From: Quillaja saponaria
Taxonomy: Eukaryota > Streptophyta > Magnoliopsida > Fabales > Quillajaceae
Length of the DNA: 64,000 nucleotides
Direction: 5' to 3'
Assembly (NCBI GenBank): GCA_029379385.1
Contig: CM055607.1
Span: 17,732,001-17,796,000, forward strand
How positions within the stretch are numbered: the stretch's first letter is position 1; every line of letters starts with the position of its first letter. The translations under genes were made by a program, and so were the position numbers. Shown piece after piece: positions 1 through 12,348 of this stretch. Below the pieces are notes generated by a model. It made no database searches, had not been told where the DNA came from, and was given only the letters and a program-made list of their open reading frames with translations.

Positions 1-905
1 GGTATTTGCAGAGAGATGGGTGCAACAGAAACTATTAGAATAGATCTGGGATTTTGGTTCCCTGGTGTATATGTGTTATTGCTGGAATGGAGGCTGGTGG
101 TTACTACACAACAATGTTAGCTTACATAGGATGACATTTTCTAGGGAAAGATGTTGGCAACAGCAAGTAGTTCGATTTTTGTATGTGCAAGCTAAGTGTG
201 AGGATGTGAAAGAGGTGATGTGGGTTTGAGCTGCTGCCTCCATTTAGCTGTAACACATTTTTCTCTCAATTATAGAAGATGTGTATATTGATCTGGAGAC
301 TTTTTAATTTTCCTTTAGCATTGTCTTTCTTCTTTCCAAAGATGGCATTATTTATAAAGCTTGTAGTTCACGTCTTTGTGAAAAGTAAAAGAGAATCACA
401 TCAAAGATGGATTTTAGTGTCTACGTGCAAATTCAATCTAAAATTCAAATTTAAAATTAATAGAGTAAATTTATACTTTTAAGAGACTCTTAAGGTTTAG
501 TGTAATGGTGCTAAACTCTAAAATTTGGAAAAATCAATATTCTTTTGTAGCTGGAATCTAGAAATGAATGAGAAGTTAACAGTTTTACAAGATAAATTTT
601 TAAAAATATTTTAAAGTTCTATTTTTAAATTCAAAGTATCAAGAAATTTTTTTTTTTTTTAATCTTTGAAAATTAGTTTTAAATACTTATATATTTTTTA
701 ATTTTTCTCTACTTTCGAAAATTAATTTAACATTTTATTTTTAATAAATTAAAAAAAATAATAATATTTGACACGTGTATAAGTAGAATTAGAGTTTAAT
801 TTTTCTTTCTTTTTTCTTATATATAAAATATAAATTTATATGGATTTAAAATATAAGTTCAAGCACTTGAAGAGTAAACATGTAATTGATTTATATAAAT
901 ATGAA
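1..905. other. AT-rich flank, no gene recognised
   Basis: The first 250 bases are less AT-rich than what follows. One frame is open from base 2 to a TAG at 41-43 (13 codons), which could be the tail of an exon lying outside the window, but it is far too short to support. From about 400 onward the sequence is very AT-rich with homopolymer runs and no open frame longer than 67 codons. I see no promoter, RNA gene or transposon end here. Confidence 0.4.
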
Positions 906-914
906 AGGGCAAGA

Positions 915-1446
915 TGAAAATATTTTATTAATTTTTTATTCTATAATTAATTATTATATCATAAAAACTTATTAGTTTTCAAAATTTATGTAATCAGTTT
1001 TTTTAATTCTACATAATTGACATACAATTTTAAAAATAATAATTATAATGGGTTAAACCGGGAAAAAAATATTTCAATTTATAAACCTTATTTGGAATGA
1101 AAGTTTTAAAAGTATGACTTTTTGTCTTATAAAATTATGGAATGATTTATTAAATTTTAGAGATACTTATAAATTATGAAAATACTTTATTAATTTTTAA
1201 AATATTTTATTGTATAATTAATGATTATATCAAAATTTTATTATTTTCAAAATATATGTAATTAGTTTTTTATATCTACATAAATAACATACAAATTTAA
1301 AAATAACAATTACAATGGGTCAAAGTGGTAAAACAAATTATTTTAATTTATAGGCCTTATTTGAAATTAAAATCTTAAAAGTATGACTTTTTGTCTTGAT
1401 ACAAAGTTATGATATGATTTATCAAATTTAGTTACACTTATAAATT
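915..1446. repeat. tandem duplication, two ~265-bp copies
   Basis: The block 915-1177 is repeated at 1178-1446. Landmarks include TATAATTAA (942 and 1213), a TCAAAA..TATGTAAT.AG tract, AATGGGT.AAA, and GTATGACTTTTTGTCTT (1112 and 1381), each about 270 bases apart. The copies differ by scattered substitutions and small indels, so the duplication is not recent. It is AT-rich and non-coding. Confidence 0.75.
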
Positions 1447-1481
1447 CTATTTTTTTATTTATGTAAAAGTTTTATTTTACT

Positions 1482-1486
<5 letters not shown>

Positions 1487-1542
<56 letters not shown>

Positions 1543-1552
1543 TAGATAGATA
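1487..1552. repeat. compound microsatellite (TA)n-(GA)n-(GATA)n
   Basis: About 16 TA units run into about 12 GA units and then three GATA units. It is simple sequence with no coding content. Confidence 0.95.
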
Positions 1553-2023
1553 GGTATGTATACAATTTTTCTATCCCATTTTATTAGAAAAATATGTTTT
1601 TAAAATAAAAATAAAAATTAAGGCTAACATAACTGTGTGTATTACTATTAAGACAAAAAAGGTAACTATAGAGGCAAAGTTCAACTTTATTTTATTTAAT
1701 ATTTGAACTTATTTAATATTCAAATTAATGAATAGAATTATATAAATCAATTGCTTGAATTTATCTTTCAAATTCAATTAGATTTATATTTTTTCATAAA
1801 AATTAAAGAAAAATTCAATTTTATTTAATATTCAAACTTATCTCTACTTATACATATGTCAAGAGTTTTTTTTTTATTAAAAAATTAAAATTAAAGTAAT
1901 ATATTAATATTATAAAAATGAAAAAATAATAGAGAAAGTGTAACGACATATTATCAATTTGTTCTATAATAGATCTATGTGAATATGCAATATAAGATAA
2001 TTCATGATACGATGACATAATTT

Positions 2024-2053
2024 CCCCCCTCCCCCCCCCCCCCCCCCCCCCCC
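2024..2053. repeat. poly-C tract
   Basis: Six C, one T, then 23 C in a row, in an otherwise AT-rich stretch. The true length is uncertain because homopolymers of this kind are hard to sequence. Confidence 0.9.
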
Positions 2054-2387
2054 AAAATATTCAAAGGTAAAAAAAGAAAAGAAAAAGACTATTTCAAAAG
2101 CAAAGTAGGAGTAGAATCAAATCGGAAAATAGGATGGCAAGCCCAAAAAATGATTCCTGGATCACTTGTGTTGGCCTTTGATTTAGTACCTAAATCAAAT
2201 GTGCAGACAGGCCGCAGCTGACAAGTCTGAATGGCTTGGTCTTGATTCGAAGATTTCTGCTCGGCTTGACTTAGATCAACTTGGTCTTTCGAGTAAGCTG
2301 GATCCAAAGGGGCTTGGAGACTTAGGCTTCCCTCCGGGTCGGGTCTACAACGTCTGGACATATCCTGTGTGTGGAGTGTGTTGAATA
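2054..2387. other. unassigned spacer before the long-LTR nest
   Basis: This 330-bp stretch is richer in GC than its surroundings and opposite-strand frames of 90 and 61 codons overlap in it. Neither frame has a recognisable domain and the two contradict each other, so I do not call a gene. It directly abuts the truncated terminus of the element B LTR, so it is either the original target DNA or an insertion that removed the first ~85 bases of that LTR. Confidence 0.35.
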
Positions 2388-3860
2388 CTATGACTATTGG
2401 TCAACCAATGAATACTAAAAATTTAAAAAACAAAAGTTAACAGTAAAAGTTTGTTGACTGAAACAAATCACAACTTATTGAAAATTTCGGTAGAGGTTCA
2501 CTGCAATATGGAACATGCCTTAAAATACAAACCTATAAACTCCGGTTCTTACACAAGAGCAACACAAAGACAACAAGGAGCTCTGCTCCATCCACATCAT
2601 AAACAAGATAAATACTAGACTTGACATCATGCAAAATTAGACACCCCACAGTTTTAATGTAACTGCAAACTTTCATCCTTACCTTCAAGTATGAGATTCG
2701 AAAGAATACCTTGTCATCAAATCCTCAGTAAACCCCATATCGGTGGTTAACTTCCTCTGAGGTACTGTTACTAAAAAAAATAAACAAATTGAGGGGTGAG
2801 TCCTACGAACTCCATGAGTGAAAAACGTACCCAAAGGGTATTTAGCATCACTCAAAGCACATATGTCATAATTTAATTTCAAGTAACAGTATTCATATCC
2901 TAAATTAATAGCACACTTACGTATTATAATATAAGTCTCATAAAGCCACGATTCACATGTTTTACAACATATATAAGTCGAGCCATATATCCAAAGTTTA
3001 CAATTCTAAGCAATGCAATCAGAACATACAAACAAATAAAGGGCCAGCGAGTAGCCTAGTCCCGCACAATAGTATTACTCCCCACCGGGCATTTACACGC
3101 TTGCACAACAGATTTATCTCCGTACATGATCCATCCTACTGGGGCAGGGACTCAAATTAAAAAAAAAAATTTCTCAAAATCATAATATCTTGTAATTTCA
3201 AATCAAAATATCCTAGGTGCACCTGAATTTCAATTTCAGAGATAAAAATCATTTCTCAGAAAAATCTCACTTTGTTGGTCCTTATCAACCACAACTGATA
3301 TCAAATAAACATAATTCAAATAAATCACTGAAATACTGCACTTGCTTATTTTTCATATATCACATTTATTCAAATACACAAATAATTACACATAATAATC
3401 TAGCCCTCAAAGGTAACAATTAACCACTCATCTTTAATAGATTTCATTCGTCACTTATATTTGCGTTCATGCATCTCATCAAGTCCACATTAGGATCAGG
3501 AAGTGAAATTCATATTCCCAAATAAAACTTAGTTCATAAACATTATTGTTATAATCTTTTAATTACTAAGCTTATATATCAACTTATATAGGTTTATTTA
3601 TGAAAGTTTTCTATTAAGTTATTACATGTCAAGTAGAATGAATTGTACTTTATGTGGTAAGGTTGATAATGAAGAGACATTTTAAATGTCTTGACAATGC
3701 ATAGAGTAAAAAAAACTATTAGAAAATATAGAAAATACTAGTGAGTTAGAAATATTATGTTATAACCTGATATAGTAACATTAAGAATATTAGATGTAAT
3801 AACCCTAAGTCTGAGGTAATGTGTAAATTTTAGTTATAAAATAATAAATACATAAACAAA

Positions 3861-4036
3861 GTAATTAAATAATAATACAATCAAATATATTATAAGTCGA
3901 TATCTTAGTGTGTGTTTTAAAGTTTTATGTACAACTTGCTGATTAAAAGTAATTAAATAATAATACAATCAAATATATTATAAGTTGATATCTTAGTGTG
4001 TGTTTTAAAGTTTTATGTAAAACTTGTTGATCAAAA
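3861..4036 (+). repeat. 88-bp tandem duplication in LTR start
   Basis: GTAATTAAATAATAATACAA begins at 3861 and again at 3949, and the following 60-odd bases match with a handful of differences. The unit contains the reiterated GATATCTTAGTGTG motif that resembles the LTR terminus. Confidence 0.85.
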
Positions 4037-7000
4037 GTAGATAAATTTGTAGTCAATTAAATTAAACGTGATAAACCGATATTTTTTTTATATACACTTT
4101 GGAATGTTCGTGTACACTATACAACATCTGTACAAAATTTATTGTAATTTTTACTACTTTATTTGTTGAAATAAAACTTAGAATCCAATTGCGTAAATTT
4201 TATTGATAAATCAAATGAGTGTTTAATTAAAGTAATAAGAGAGGAAATAATTGTGGGATATATATATATATATACATACAAAGTGGTACATACATTTAAG
4301 TTAAAACCTGAACCATAACTTTTAATGATTGACTAGAGTTTAGTTTTTATTTTTTATATATTTTTGTTTCATTCTTTTCTTGTCTTTATCTTTCCTTTAC
4401 TTTTTGTATCTTCACCATTTCTCTCTGCCTTTTATCCTTTCCACCGCCATTGACTCGCTTTAGAGAGCTTAACTTCCTTTTTTGAAACCATCGAGAGTTA
4501 TACTTTTTAGGGACACCATCATCTTTCCTTGTTTCCTCCTTACCATGGGTGACTTATTTATATCTTGTGATACATGAATTCTTTCCTTCTTGCCATAAGG
4601 TAGCAGCTGCTCTATTATGGACTTGCAGCAGCTGAGCTTTACATCTTGTTTTTTGGCCTTGAGTTCGGCTCCTCCTTGTAGGTTGTCGTGGTCTGTGGGT
4701 TCCAAAAGGAGGCTGTAAGTAGTAGTAGTAAGGGACTTGACCAGTTGCTGAAGTCTCTTGTTGTGCCTTATTTTCAGCCCCTTGTGGCTGAATTTTGAGG
4801 ATTTTCTTTTTTTTTACAGCCTTTGTGAGGATGGGTTAGGAAGGTGCAAGCTGCCATAGTTGGCATCAAAGGCCTCTTTTCGGCCACAAGAGGGTATTCA
4901 TCACCCGATTTTGGACTGCCTTGGTGGCTGTGGGTGGCTGAGTTGGAGGTGCAGCCATGTGAGTGCCTTACCCTGTGCAACTTATTTATTCCTACTTTGT
5001 TTTGGACTTTGCTGCCAGCCTAGAAGACTAACTGTTGCCATGATGATTCTAGCTGGAATGGCAGTTTTGGTGGCTTCAAATTTCCATGTGAACCATTAAA
5101 GTAAGTAGGAAACAATCTAACTTTTAGCACTTGGTCATTGTCTCCTGTTTTAGGGCAGCAACTCCTTCATTTTTCTCCTTTTATCACTCGGTTTTAAAGG
5201 TCAGTTGGAGGCAGTGATGAAACTAAGGTAGGACAAGAAAATTGTGAAAATTGTCAAGTTTAAGCAAAGGGTTAAAGTAATAAATACATGAATAGTTGTA
5301 CCTAGTCATGGAAATAGGAAAGAAAAGACTTGTATGCTTTAAGGTAAATGACTTTTAAATAACTAGTTAGTTGGAATTCTACAATTGGAATAAGTCTAAT
5401 ATGGAAAATTTAAGAATCATATTGGAATTCTAGTGAAGGCATATACCTAAATATACATGCAATGATGTAAATTATATATATAGTCGTACGATGCTTAAGA
5501 CAAACTAAATAATTTTTTTTGTCTAAATGCTTTAATGGAATGAGTTAACCTTGGTAGATTTAATTTTTGGTGGTTAGTTATACTAGTTGTATACTTGTAC
5601 GTTATTTAATAGTTTAATTAAGGGATACTAGAGTAAAGGTTAAAGTAAAGTTGAATTAAGGATTATAATCAAAGAACACAAGAATAGAGGATTAAGGGAG
5701 TGATTGGAATATATGTAGATACTTGTTCATAAGCTAGAACAAAAACATGCATATAAATTAGTTGATAAAATGTCTACAAGAAAATAATTGTATCTTAATG
5801 AATAAGAATTGATTGGATTGATATTGGAAAGTGAAATTTAAGTTCTTGATTAATTCTAAATCACTAATAAAATTTTTAACTTAATTGGATTAGGAGTAAT
5901 GGAAGTGAATTAGTGTTGAAGTGAGGAGTATGAATTGGAGCTTGAAAGTGGTGGAAAATGAGAGTTAAGTGGGTTTTGAAGGGTGGTACAGAGGGCAGAT
6001 TCCGTGGGTAACACAAATTCTGTATTTCGAGTGTCTTCAGGACAGAATTAAATTAAGAGTTCAAAAGATAAAATGTAGCTTATAGTCATAAAATATTGTC
6101 TACAAAGTTTCCAAGTATGTTGTGAGTTATAGCTGTTAGACTCTGGCTAGGTCAGACAAGATTCGTAATGCCCTATTTTTGGTTCATGTAAGAAATTGAA
6201 TAGGTTTATGATAGATTTTACTAAAAGTTTTTAAATAATAATGATAGATATACTTGTCTATTAATAACTCCAACAAACGGAATCAGATTTCGTTTTTCCT
6301 AGAGAAAGTTATGTTCAATTAACTAAGGTAAAATCAGAGCTGTCAAAATCTTGCATTTTGCAGAATTTGACGCAAATTCAAAGAATAAACTATATTGATA
6401 TACAAATTCGAAAATTACAAATGATATACTATTATAAATCTACATGTGTCTAGTATTTTATAAAATTTAAGAAACTGGTTCGAAATTTTCTAGAGAAAAA
6501 TATAACCGTTAAAGTGGACACTGGTCCAAACCCAAGTTTGGACAGTTTCAACATCTCTAACTTACTAAGTGCTTTCTATTTTTATTAATTGTTTCTTCTA
6601 CCCTATGCTTTTTCAAGACATTTTAAAATGTCTCTTCATTATTAACCCTATCATATAAAGTCCAATTCATATTAATTGGCATGTAATAGTTTAGTGGAAA
6701 ACTTTCATAAAGAAAGTTATACAAGATGAGATATAAGTTTAGTAACGAAAAGATTATAACAAAAACGTTTATGAACTAAATATTATTTGGGTATATGAAT
6801 TTCAGTTCCGAATTCTGATGTGGACCTGATAAGATGTGTGGACGCAAGTGTGAGTGACGAATGAAATCGGTTACGAGTGAGTGATTAATTGCTACCTTTA
6901 GGGGCTAGATTAGTATGTGTAATTATATGTTTATTTGAATATACGTGATATATGAAAAGTAAGCAAATAGAGTATTTCAGTAATTTATTTGAATTATGTT

Positions 7001-7171
7001 TATTTGATATTAGTTGCTTTGTTTGACATTAGTTGTGGTTGATAAGGGCTAACAAAGTGAGGTTTTTATGAAAAATGATTTTTAATTCCGAAATTAAAAA
7101 TTCAAGTGCACCTAGGATACCCTAATTTAAAATCATGAGAAATTCTGATTCTGATAAATATTTTTTAAATT

Positions 7172-7277
7172 GAGTGCTCAGCCCCGGTAGATGGATTGTG
7201 TACAGAGATCAAATTTTTGTGCGGGAGCGTAAATGTCCGGTAGGGGGTGATAATGATGTGCGGGGCTAGGTCACTCA
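7172..7277 (+). other. conserved long stem-loop in LTR (best plus-strand copy)
   Basis: GAGTGCTCAGCCCCGG at the left pairs with CGGGGCTAGGTCACTC about 85 bases downstream, enclosing a GC-rich loop containing GCGTAAATGTCCGG. Homologous blocks are at 3050-3153, 9265-9370, 16196-16300, 26219-26323, 32411-32516, 35238-35343, 38048-38153, 46470-46574 and 49917-50020, on both strands. The cleanest is 16202-16211 pairing with 16288-16297, ten of ten bases. The flanks GAGT/ACTC extend the stem. Function unknown; a structured RNA element is inference. Confidence 0.6.
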
Positions 7278-7453
7278 TTGGCCCTTTTGGTTGCTTGGTT
7301 TGATATTATTGTTCTGATTAGTTTGTGATCCTGTGTTTCATGTAAATTGTGAATTTATGACAGTTAGAACATATACGTGTAATGTGAATTAAGGTGTGAA
7401 CAATGTTACACGAGGTTATTATATATGTTATACGTTTGTGTTGGGTGATGCTA

Positions 7454-7498
7454 GTACCCTTTGGGTACGATTTTTCACTCACGGAGTCTGTAGGACTC
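7454..7498 (+). other. twin hairpins in LTR
   Basis: GTACCC at 7454-7459 pairs with GGGTAC at 7463-7468 around a TTT loop. GAGTC at 7484-7488 pairs with GACTC at 7494-7498. The pair is repeated in the other LTRs, for example at 38354-38402, 50199-50243 and, on the minus strand, 15990-16032 and 46262-46312. A run of T ending in AG follows within 40 bases in most copies. Confidence 0.55.
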
Positions 7499-8630
7499 AT
7501 CCCTCTCATGGATAATATTTTTTTTCAGGAGTCCAATGAATGGGTCGCCGAGTTTGTGATCTGCCGACAGTATATGACAATGTATTTTCCAGGATGTCAG
7601 ACTTGAGGTTAAGGATGAAAGTTGCAGTCACACTAGAATGGTGGAATGTTTAATTTTGTATGATGTAATAGTCTAGATATTTGTCCTCGTGTCGTTGTGT
7701 GAAATTAGGAATACATATGTTGTATTTTAAGGCATGTTATATAAATTTTCAGTAAATTGTTATTTGTTTCAGAAAAATAAATTTTTACAGTAGACTTATA
7801 TTTTATAAAAGTTACTTTTATTTTTTAGTAGGGTTAAGAGTCATGGTTGTTACTTTATTTTGAATTCAGGGTTACGGAGGTTTGGTTATCCAATCCTTTG
7901 GCCAGTCATACCTCCGTGAAGGGTGTGACATATTAAAACTGTACAAACTTGAGTTTTAGACCAGTGTTCACTTTAATAGTCATATCTTTTGCTAGGAAAT
8001 TCTAAATCCAGTTTTGTAAAATTTATTAAATATTAGACACATGTAGCTTTATAATGGTATATCATTTAAAATTTTTAGATTTATGTATCAATACAGTTTA
8101 TTCTTTTAAGTTGGATCAAATTCTGCAAAACACAGGATTTTGACAATACTGACCTTACCTTAGTTAATTGAATATAACTTTCTTTAAGAAAAAGGAAATC
8201 CAATTCTGTTTTTTTCATTTATTAATAGACAAGCATATCTTTATAGATAGGTATCATATATATTATTCGGATATTTATATTAGTACAGTTAATTATTTAA
8301 AATTTACTTCTTTTAAGTATTTCATAACCCCCTTGGATATATCTTTATTTTTACTTACTTACTTAATCAAATTTAATAAAACCAAGTTGAAACATCAACT
8401 TTAGGAAGTTATCTAGCTTTCTTATTTAGAAACTTTTCCTAAAATCAGCTTAGAACTCACTTGATTCTTCACATAACCAAAAACAGAGTACTCGTAAAAT
8501 TCCTGGTTGCCAACCTTTGATTCCGATGTTTATAGAATTCTCATACTTGAGAATTAAATTACGAAACTCTCTAGTTAAGTGTTTCAAGATGTTAGGAACA
8601 ACTTTCATTTGGAGATCCTAAGCTAATTCA

Positions 8631-11600
8631 TGTCACACTTTTCACGGAGGCATGACTGGCCGGAGGATTAGATAACCAAACCTTTGTGACATTGACATTA
8701 AACTAAAGTAACAACACAACTTTTGACCCAACTACGAAACAAAACTAAAATTTTCAAAAAAAAAGTTCACTGTAACAGTTGTTTTTTGAAAAGAATAGCA
8801 ACTTACTGAAAATTTATATAACATGCCTCAAAATATAAACACGTGTTCCTAATTTCGCACAACAACACAAAGACAAATATCTAGACTGTTACATCATACA
8901 AAAATAGTCACCCCATAGTTCTCATATGACTGTAACTTTCATCCTTAACTTCAAGTCTGAGATCCTGAAAAAATACCTTGTCGTACTTTGTTAGCAGGTC
9001 ACAAACTCGGCGACGCCATATACGACTTTTGTAAAAAAATATCCATTAAAGGGATGAGACCTACGGACTCTGTGAGTGAAAAATCATACCCAAAGGGTAC
9101 TAGCATCACTCAATACAAGTATATATGTAATAACATCATGGTTTAATTTGAAATACGTATACGCGTACACATTTGTAATTGTCATAAATTCACCATTTAT
9201 ATAATTCATAGAATCACAAATGAATCAGAGTAATCACAACATCCAAAGCAAACAAAGGGCTAACGAGTAACTCAGCCCCGCACAACAATATCACCCCCTA
9301 CCAGGCATTCACGCATCCATACAACGAATTAATCTCTGTACATAATCTATCCCATTGAGGCTAAGCACTCAAACTTTTAAAAACATTTATTAGAATCAGA
9401 TTATCTCAAAATTTCAAATCAACATGTCCTAGATGCACCTGGATCTCGGTTCCAAAAATAAAAATTATTTTTTAGAAAAATTTCAATTTGTTGGCCCTTA
9501 TCAACCACAAACAATTTCAAACAAGCATGACTCAAATAACTCACTAAAACATTGCAATTGCACATTTATTTAAATACACATACAATTACACATAATAATC
9601 TAATCCCCAAAGACAACAATTAACCACTTATCGATTTATAAATCTTGTGCGTCACTTCTTTTTGCACTCACGTGAGTCATTAGGCCCACAGTAGGGTCTG
9701 GAGCTGAAATTCATATTTTAATTAATGCTTAGTTTGTAAGCATTACAATCATAACCTTTTATTTATTAAACTTATATATACATCAATTTATATGTGTTTC
9801 TTGAAACTAAATCCGTTTTAAGTAATTTAATCAATTCTTTGTAGGACACTTGATTTCATATCATGTATGTATATTATATATATATATTTACCTATCAAGA
9901 AATGAATATTAACTCATACTTTCAACATGTTTCATTTTCTAGCATTAAATCCAAGTTGAGTTACTCTTGTTAAATTTATCCAAGAGCGTGAATCATGTTA
10001 TTTCAATAGTAATACCATTAAATTCTAAAATTTGTCTTTCCTTACCCACATTTCTTTAATCTTGGTCATAATATTTCAATATTCTTCCTTATGTTGTATA
10101 ATACTGTCAAACATGGATAACCTAATACTAAATAATGATAATAAGATTTGCAAAAGACAATGGAAATTTACCAAAAGTATACTTTTCCCTCTTCCTTCTC
10201 TCAGAATTCCATTAAAGTTAGAAATTTAGTAGCAAAGGAGGCAATAAGAAAAAAAATAAATAAAAAATAGTAGTTTAATCCCATTTCAATTTATCAAGCC
10301 CAAATTACCTCTAAATATATTTACTCAGAAGAAATATTAATAATCATATTTTTAATATCTTTTATTATTATTATTACTATTGTCGTTGTTATTTAGTTCT
10401 TATATGCTAATATCTTCAAAACTTAATTGTAAAAGCATTGAAATAGATTTATATCAATTGCATCCAACTTTATAACATAAGCAGGAATATAACAATTTTC
10501 ACTTAAAAGTAAGGTCTGAATCAAACATTCCCTTACAAAGAGAACTGATAGACCTTGAAAGCAATTTCAGTGAATTGGTAATGATCTATATTTTAGATCC
10601 ACAATCCTTGTTCTATCTTACATAATTTAATAAATCTCTTAAAGTAAAATTAACTACTTCCACTTATTAAAAGAAATTCCAATTTTTATAATTTAGCATT
10701 AACATAGTCAATCTTTATGTTTTCTAATTAGCTACTTAGCAATTGAAACTTGTATCAATTAAATTAACTATCCATCTAGTATTCATAATTCAACATTAAA
10801 TTTCTAACACATATAAGTTCTAAATTTAAAATGCTAGCACCCTAAACTTCTTATTTCACCTAACTATTTTTATACACTAACTATTATTATTAAACTTTGA
10901 TTTATAATTTACAACTCCCTTAACCTCTTATGTTTAAGTCTTTAATACACAATAATCACAAGGTTTAGTTTAAGAAATTCCCATTACTCACCTAGCTAAG
11001 AAGTTTTTATCACCTAACCCACTTCTAAGACCCCCAGCAAGGAAAAAACAGGGGAATGTTGGTTGGAGCTCCAACCTAAACTGCCACCACCATCCAAGCT
11101 CCAACTCACAACAGGTGGCAAGAAGCAGCCACAACCGAGCAACCAAAAGTTGGAAATCAGGAAGAAAACACAGCTGGCAGAATAGGGCACAGCTGAAAAA
11201 CTTAGCGTCTGCCTAGATCTGCTCCCTCACCAGCTTAATCCTAATTCCCCACACCCAAACACTCCTATAGCAGCTCACACATGCCAAAACCACAAATCGA
11301 AATTGTCGTATGCTCACTTGTCTTGACTAACGCAACTCAATCCATGCATCCCAACATAAAACAAGAACAAAAAAAGAGGTTACCATTCACCTGAACAAAG
11401 CAACGCCAAGATGATAACACAATTCCCCTTCATGATACAACTAGCCGAAAACAGAGTCACTCATCCACTTCCATGGCAACCAGGTGCCGTTTGCTTCAGC
11501 TTGAGATGAGTACATGCATGAAAAAGGGAAGGAAAAACAAGGCACTGACTTTGGAAGAAATTACCAGAAGATGCTAAGAAGAATTCTACAAGATCAATTC

Positions 11601-12348
11601 AAGGAAACGAAAACAGGGAGACTTGGCTGTATGGAGAAGAAATTGGTTGTGCAAGACAAAAGTGAAAGGAAAAAGTATAGTGAAATACATAAAAATCTAA
11701 CAATCGAAGGTCAACATGTGATTTGTGGTAACCATTTAATCCCATGTACATGTAGTTATATATGCTATAATTATTTTTACTTTTTTTATATATATTATAC
11801 CTTTAATTACACTTCTACCTTGTTTACTACTAAAATTTACACGTTTTTAAAAAACAAAATCAATCAATGAGGTCAAAGTCAATGATTTTAAAATTAAGGC
11901 TCAAATTTAATCTTGGTTGTAAGTGTTTATATATACAAACTTATATCTTAAATATTTAAATTGATTACACATTTGTTCTACTTATAAATAGCAAGTTTAC
12001 AATTAACTACAAGTTATAAATTAATCAATTAGGTGATGAAAATTAATTTACATGCCTATATATATATATATAGATTAAAACAATCTTTTATTTTAGTTTA
12101 TTTTATGAAAAATGATTATTTATTATGCCATGACGATTTACATATCATATCCTGAAACGTAAGTTAAGTTGTTAGGTTATAACGTATTCAATTATACTGT
12201 TATTTATTTAATTTATTTATGTGTTTGTCATTTATAACTAAAATTTTACGTATCATCTCTAAAACTCGATTATTATGATACCAGGTTGTGAGAATTATAA
12301 CAACATACGAACATTTTATAACGTACATTAAATTATTAGGTTATAACA
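8631..12348 (-). mobile_element. solo LTR, 3718 bp, TSD AATTC
   Basis: It starts TGTCACACTT at 8631 and ends GGTTATAACA at 12348, the minus-strand reading of the family termini. AATTC occurs at 8625-8629 and 12349-12353 with one extra A at 8630, so the duplication is clear with one odd base. It interrupts the 3' LTR of element B in the same orientation. It lacks the 5990-6780-type module of the 4.2-kb class. A GC-richer block at about 11030-11700 corresponds to the LTR 5' part. The 118-codon open frame at 11514-11870 falls in this block, has no recognisable domain and is not preserved in other copies. Confidence 0.88.

Larger units (their letters stand above)
3758..7930 (+). mobile_element. 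solo LTR, long class (4173 bp), TSD TATTA
   Basis: The element begins TGTTATAACC at 3758 and ends GGGTGTGACA at 7930. The 5-bp target duplication TATTA is present at 3753-3757 and 7931-7935. Neither a primer-binding site nor a purine tract adjoins it, so this is a solo LTR left by recombination between the two LTRs of a full element. It lies in opposite orientation inside the 3' LTR of element B. It contains an 88-bp tandem duplication near its start, a TA tract, a CT-rich then GC-richer block (about 4330-5100), an extra module around 5990-6780, and the conserved paired-stem block (7172-7277 and 7454-7498). The open frames of 60-80 codons inside it are not conserved among copies. Confidence 0.92.

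Noticed and set aside
2..43. Thirteen open codons ending in TAG at the window start, resembling an exon tail
   Set aside because: Too short, no splice acceptor visible, no domain; cannot be distinguished from chance.
2089..2384. Overlapping 90- and 61-codon frames on opposite strands
   Set aside because: They contradict each other, show no recognisable domain and lie beside a truncated LTR.
3050..3153. CRISPR-like or riboswitch reading of the recurrent GC-rich block
   Set aside because: Copies are kilobases apart, in both orientations, and always at the same place in an LTR, so they are parts of a dispersed retroelement.
4860..5099. 79-codon plus-strand frame with hydrophobic, Cys-rich stretch
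   Set aside because: Lies in the GC-richer LTR block; the frame is not conserved in the equivalent block of other LTRs.
11514..11870. 118-codon frame, the longest in the first 20 kb
   Set aside because: Falls in a minus-strand solo LTR, has low-complexity Lys-rich then Tyr/Phe-rich composition, and no counterpart in sibling LTRs.
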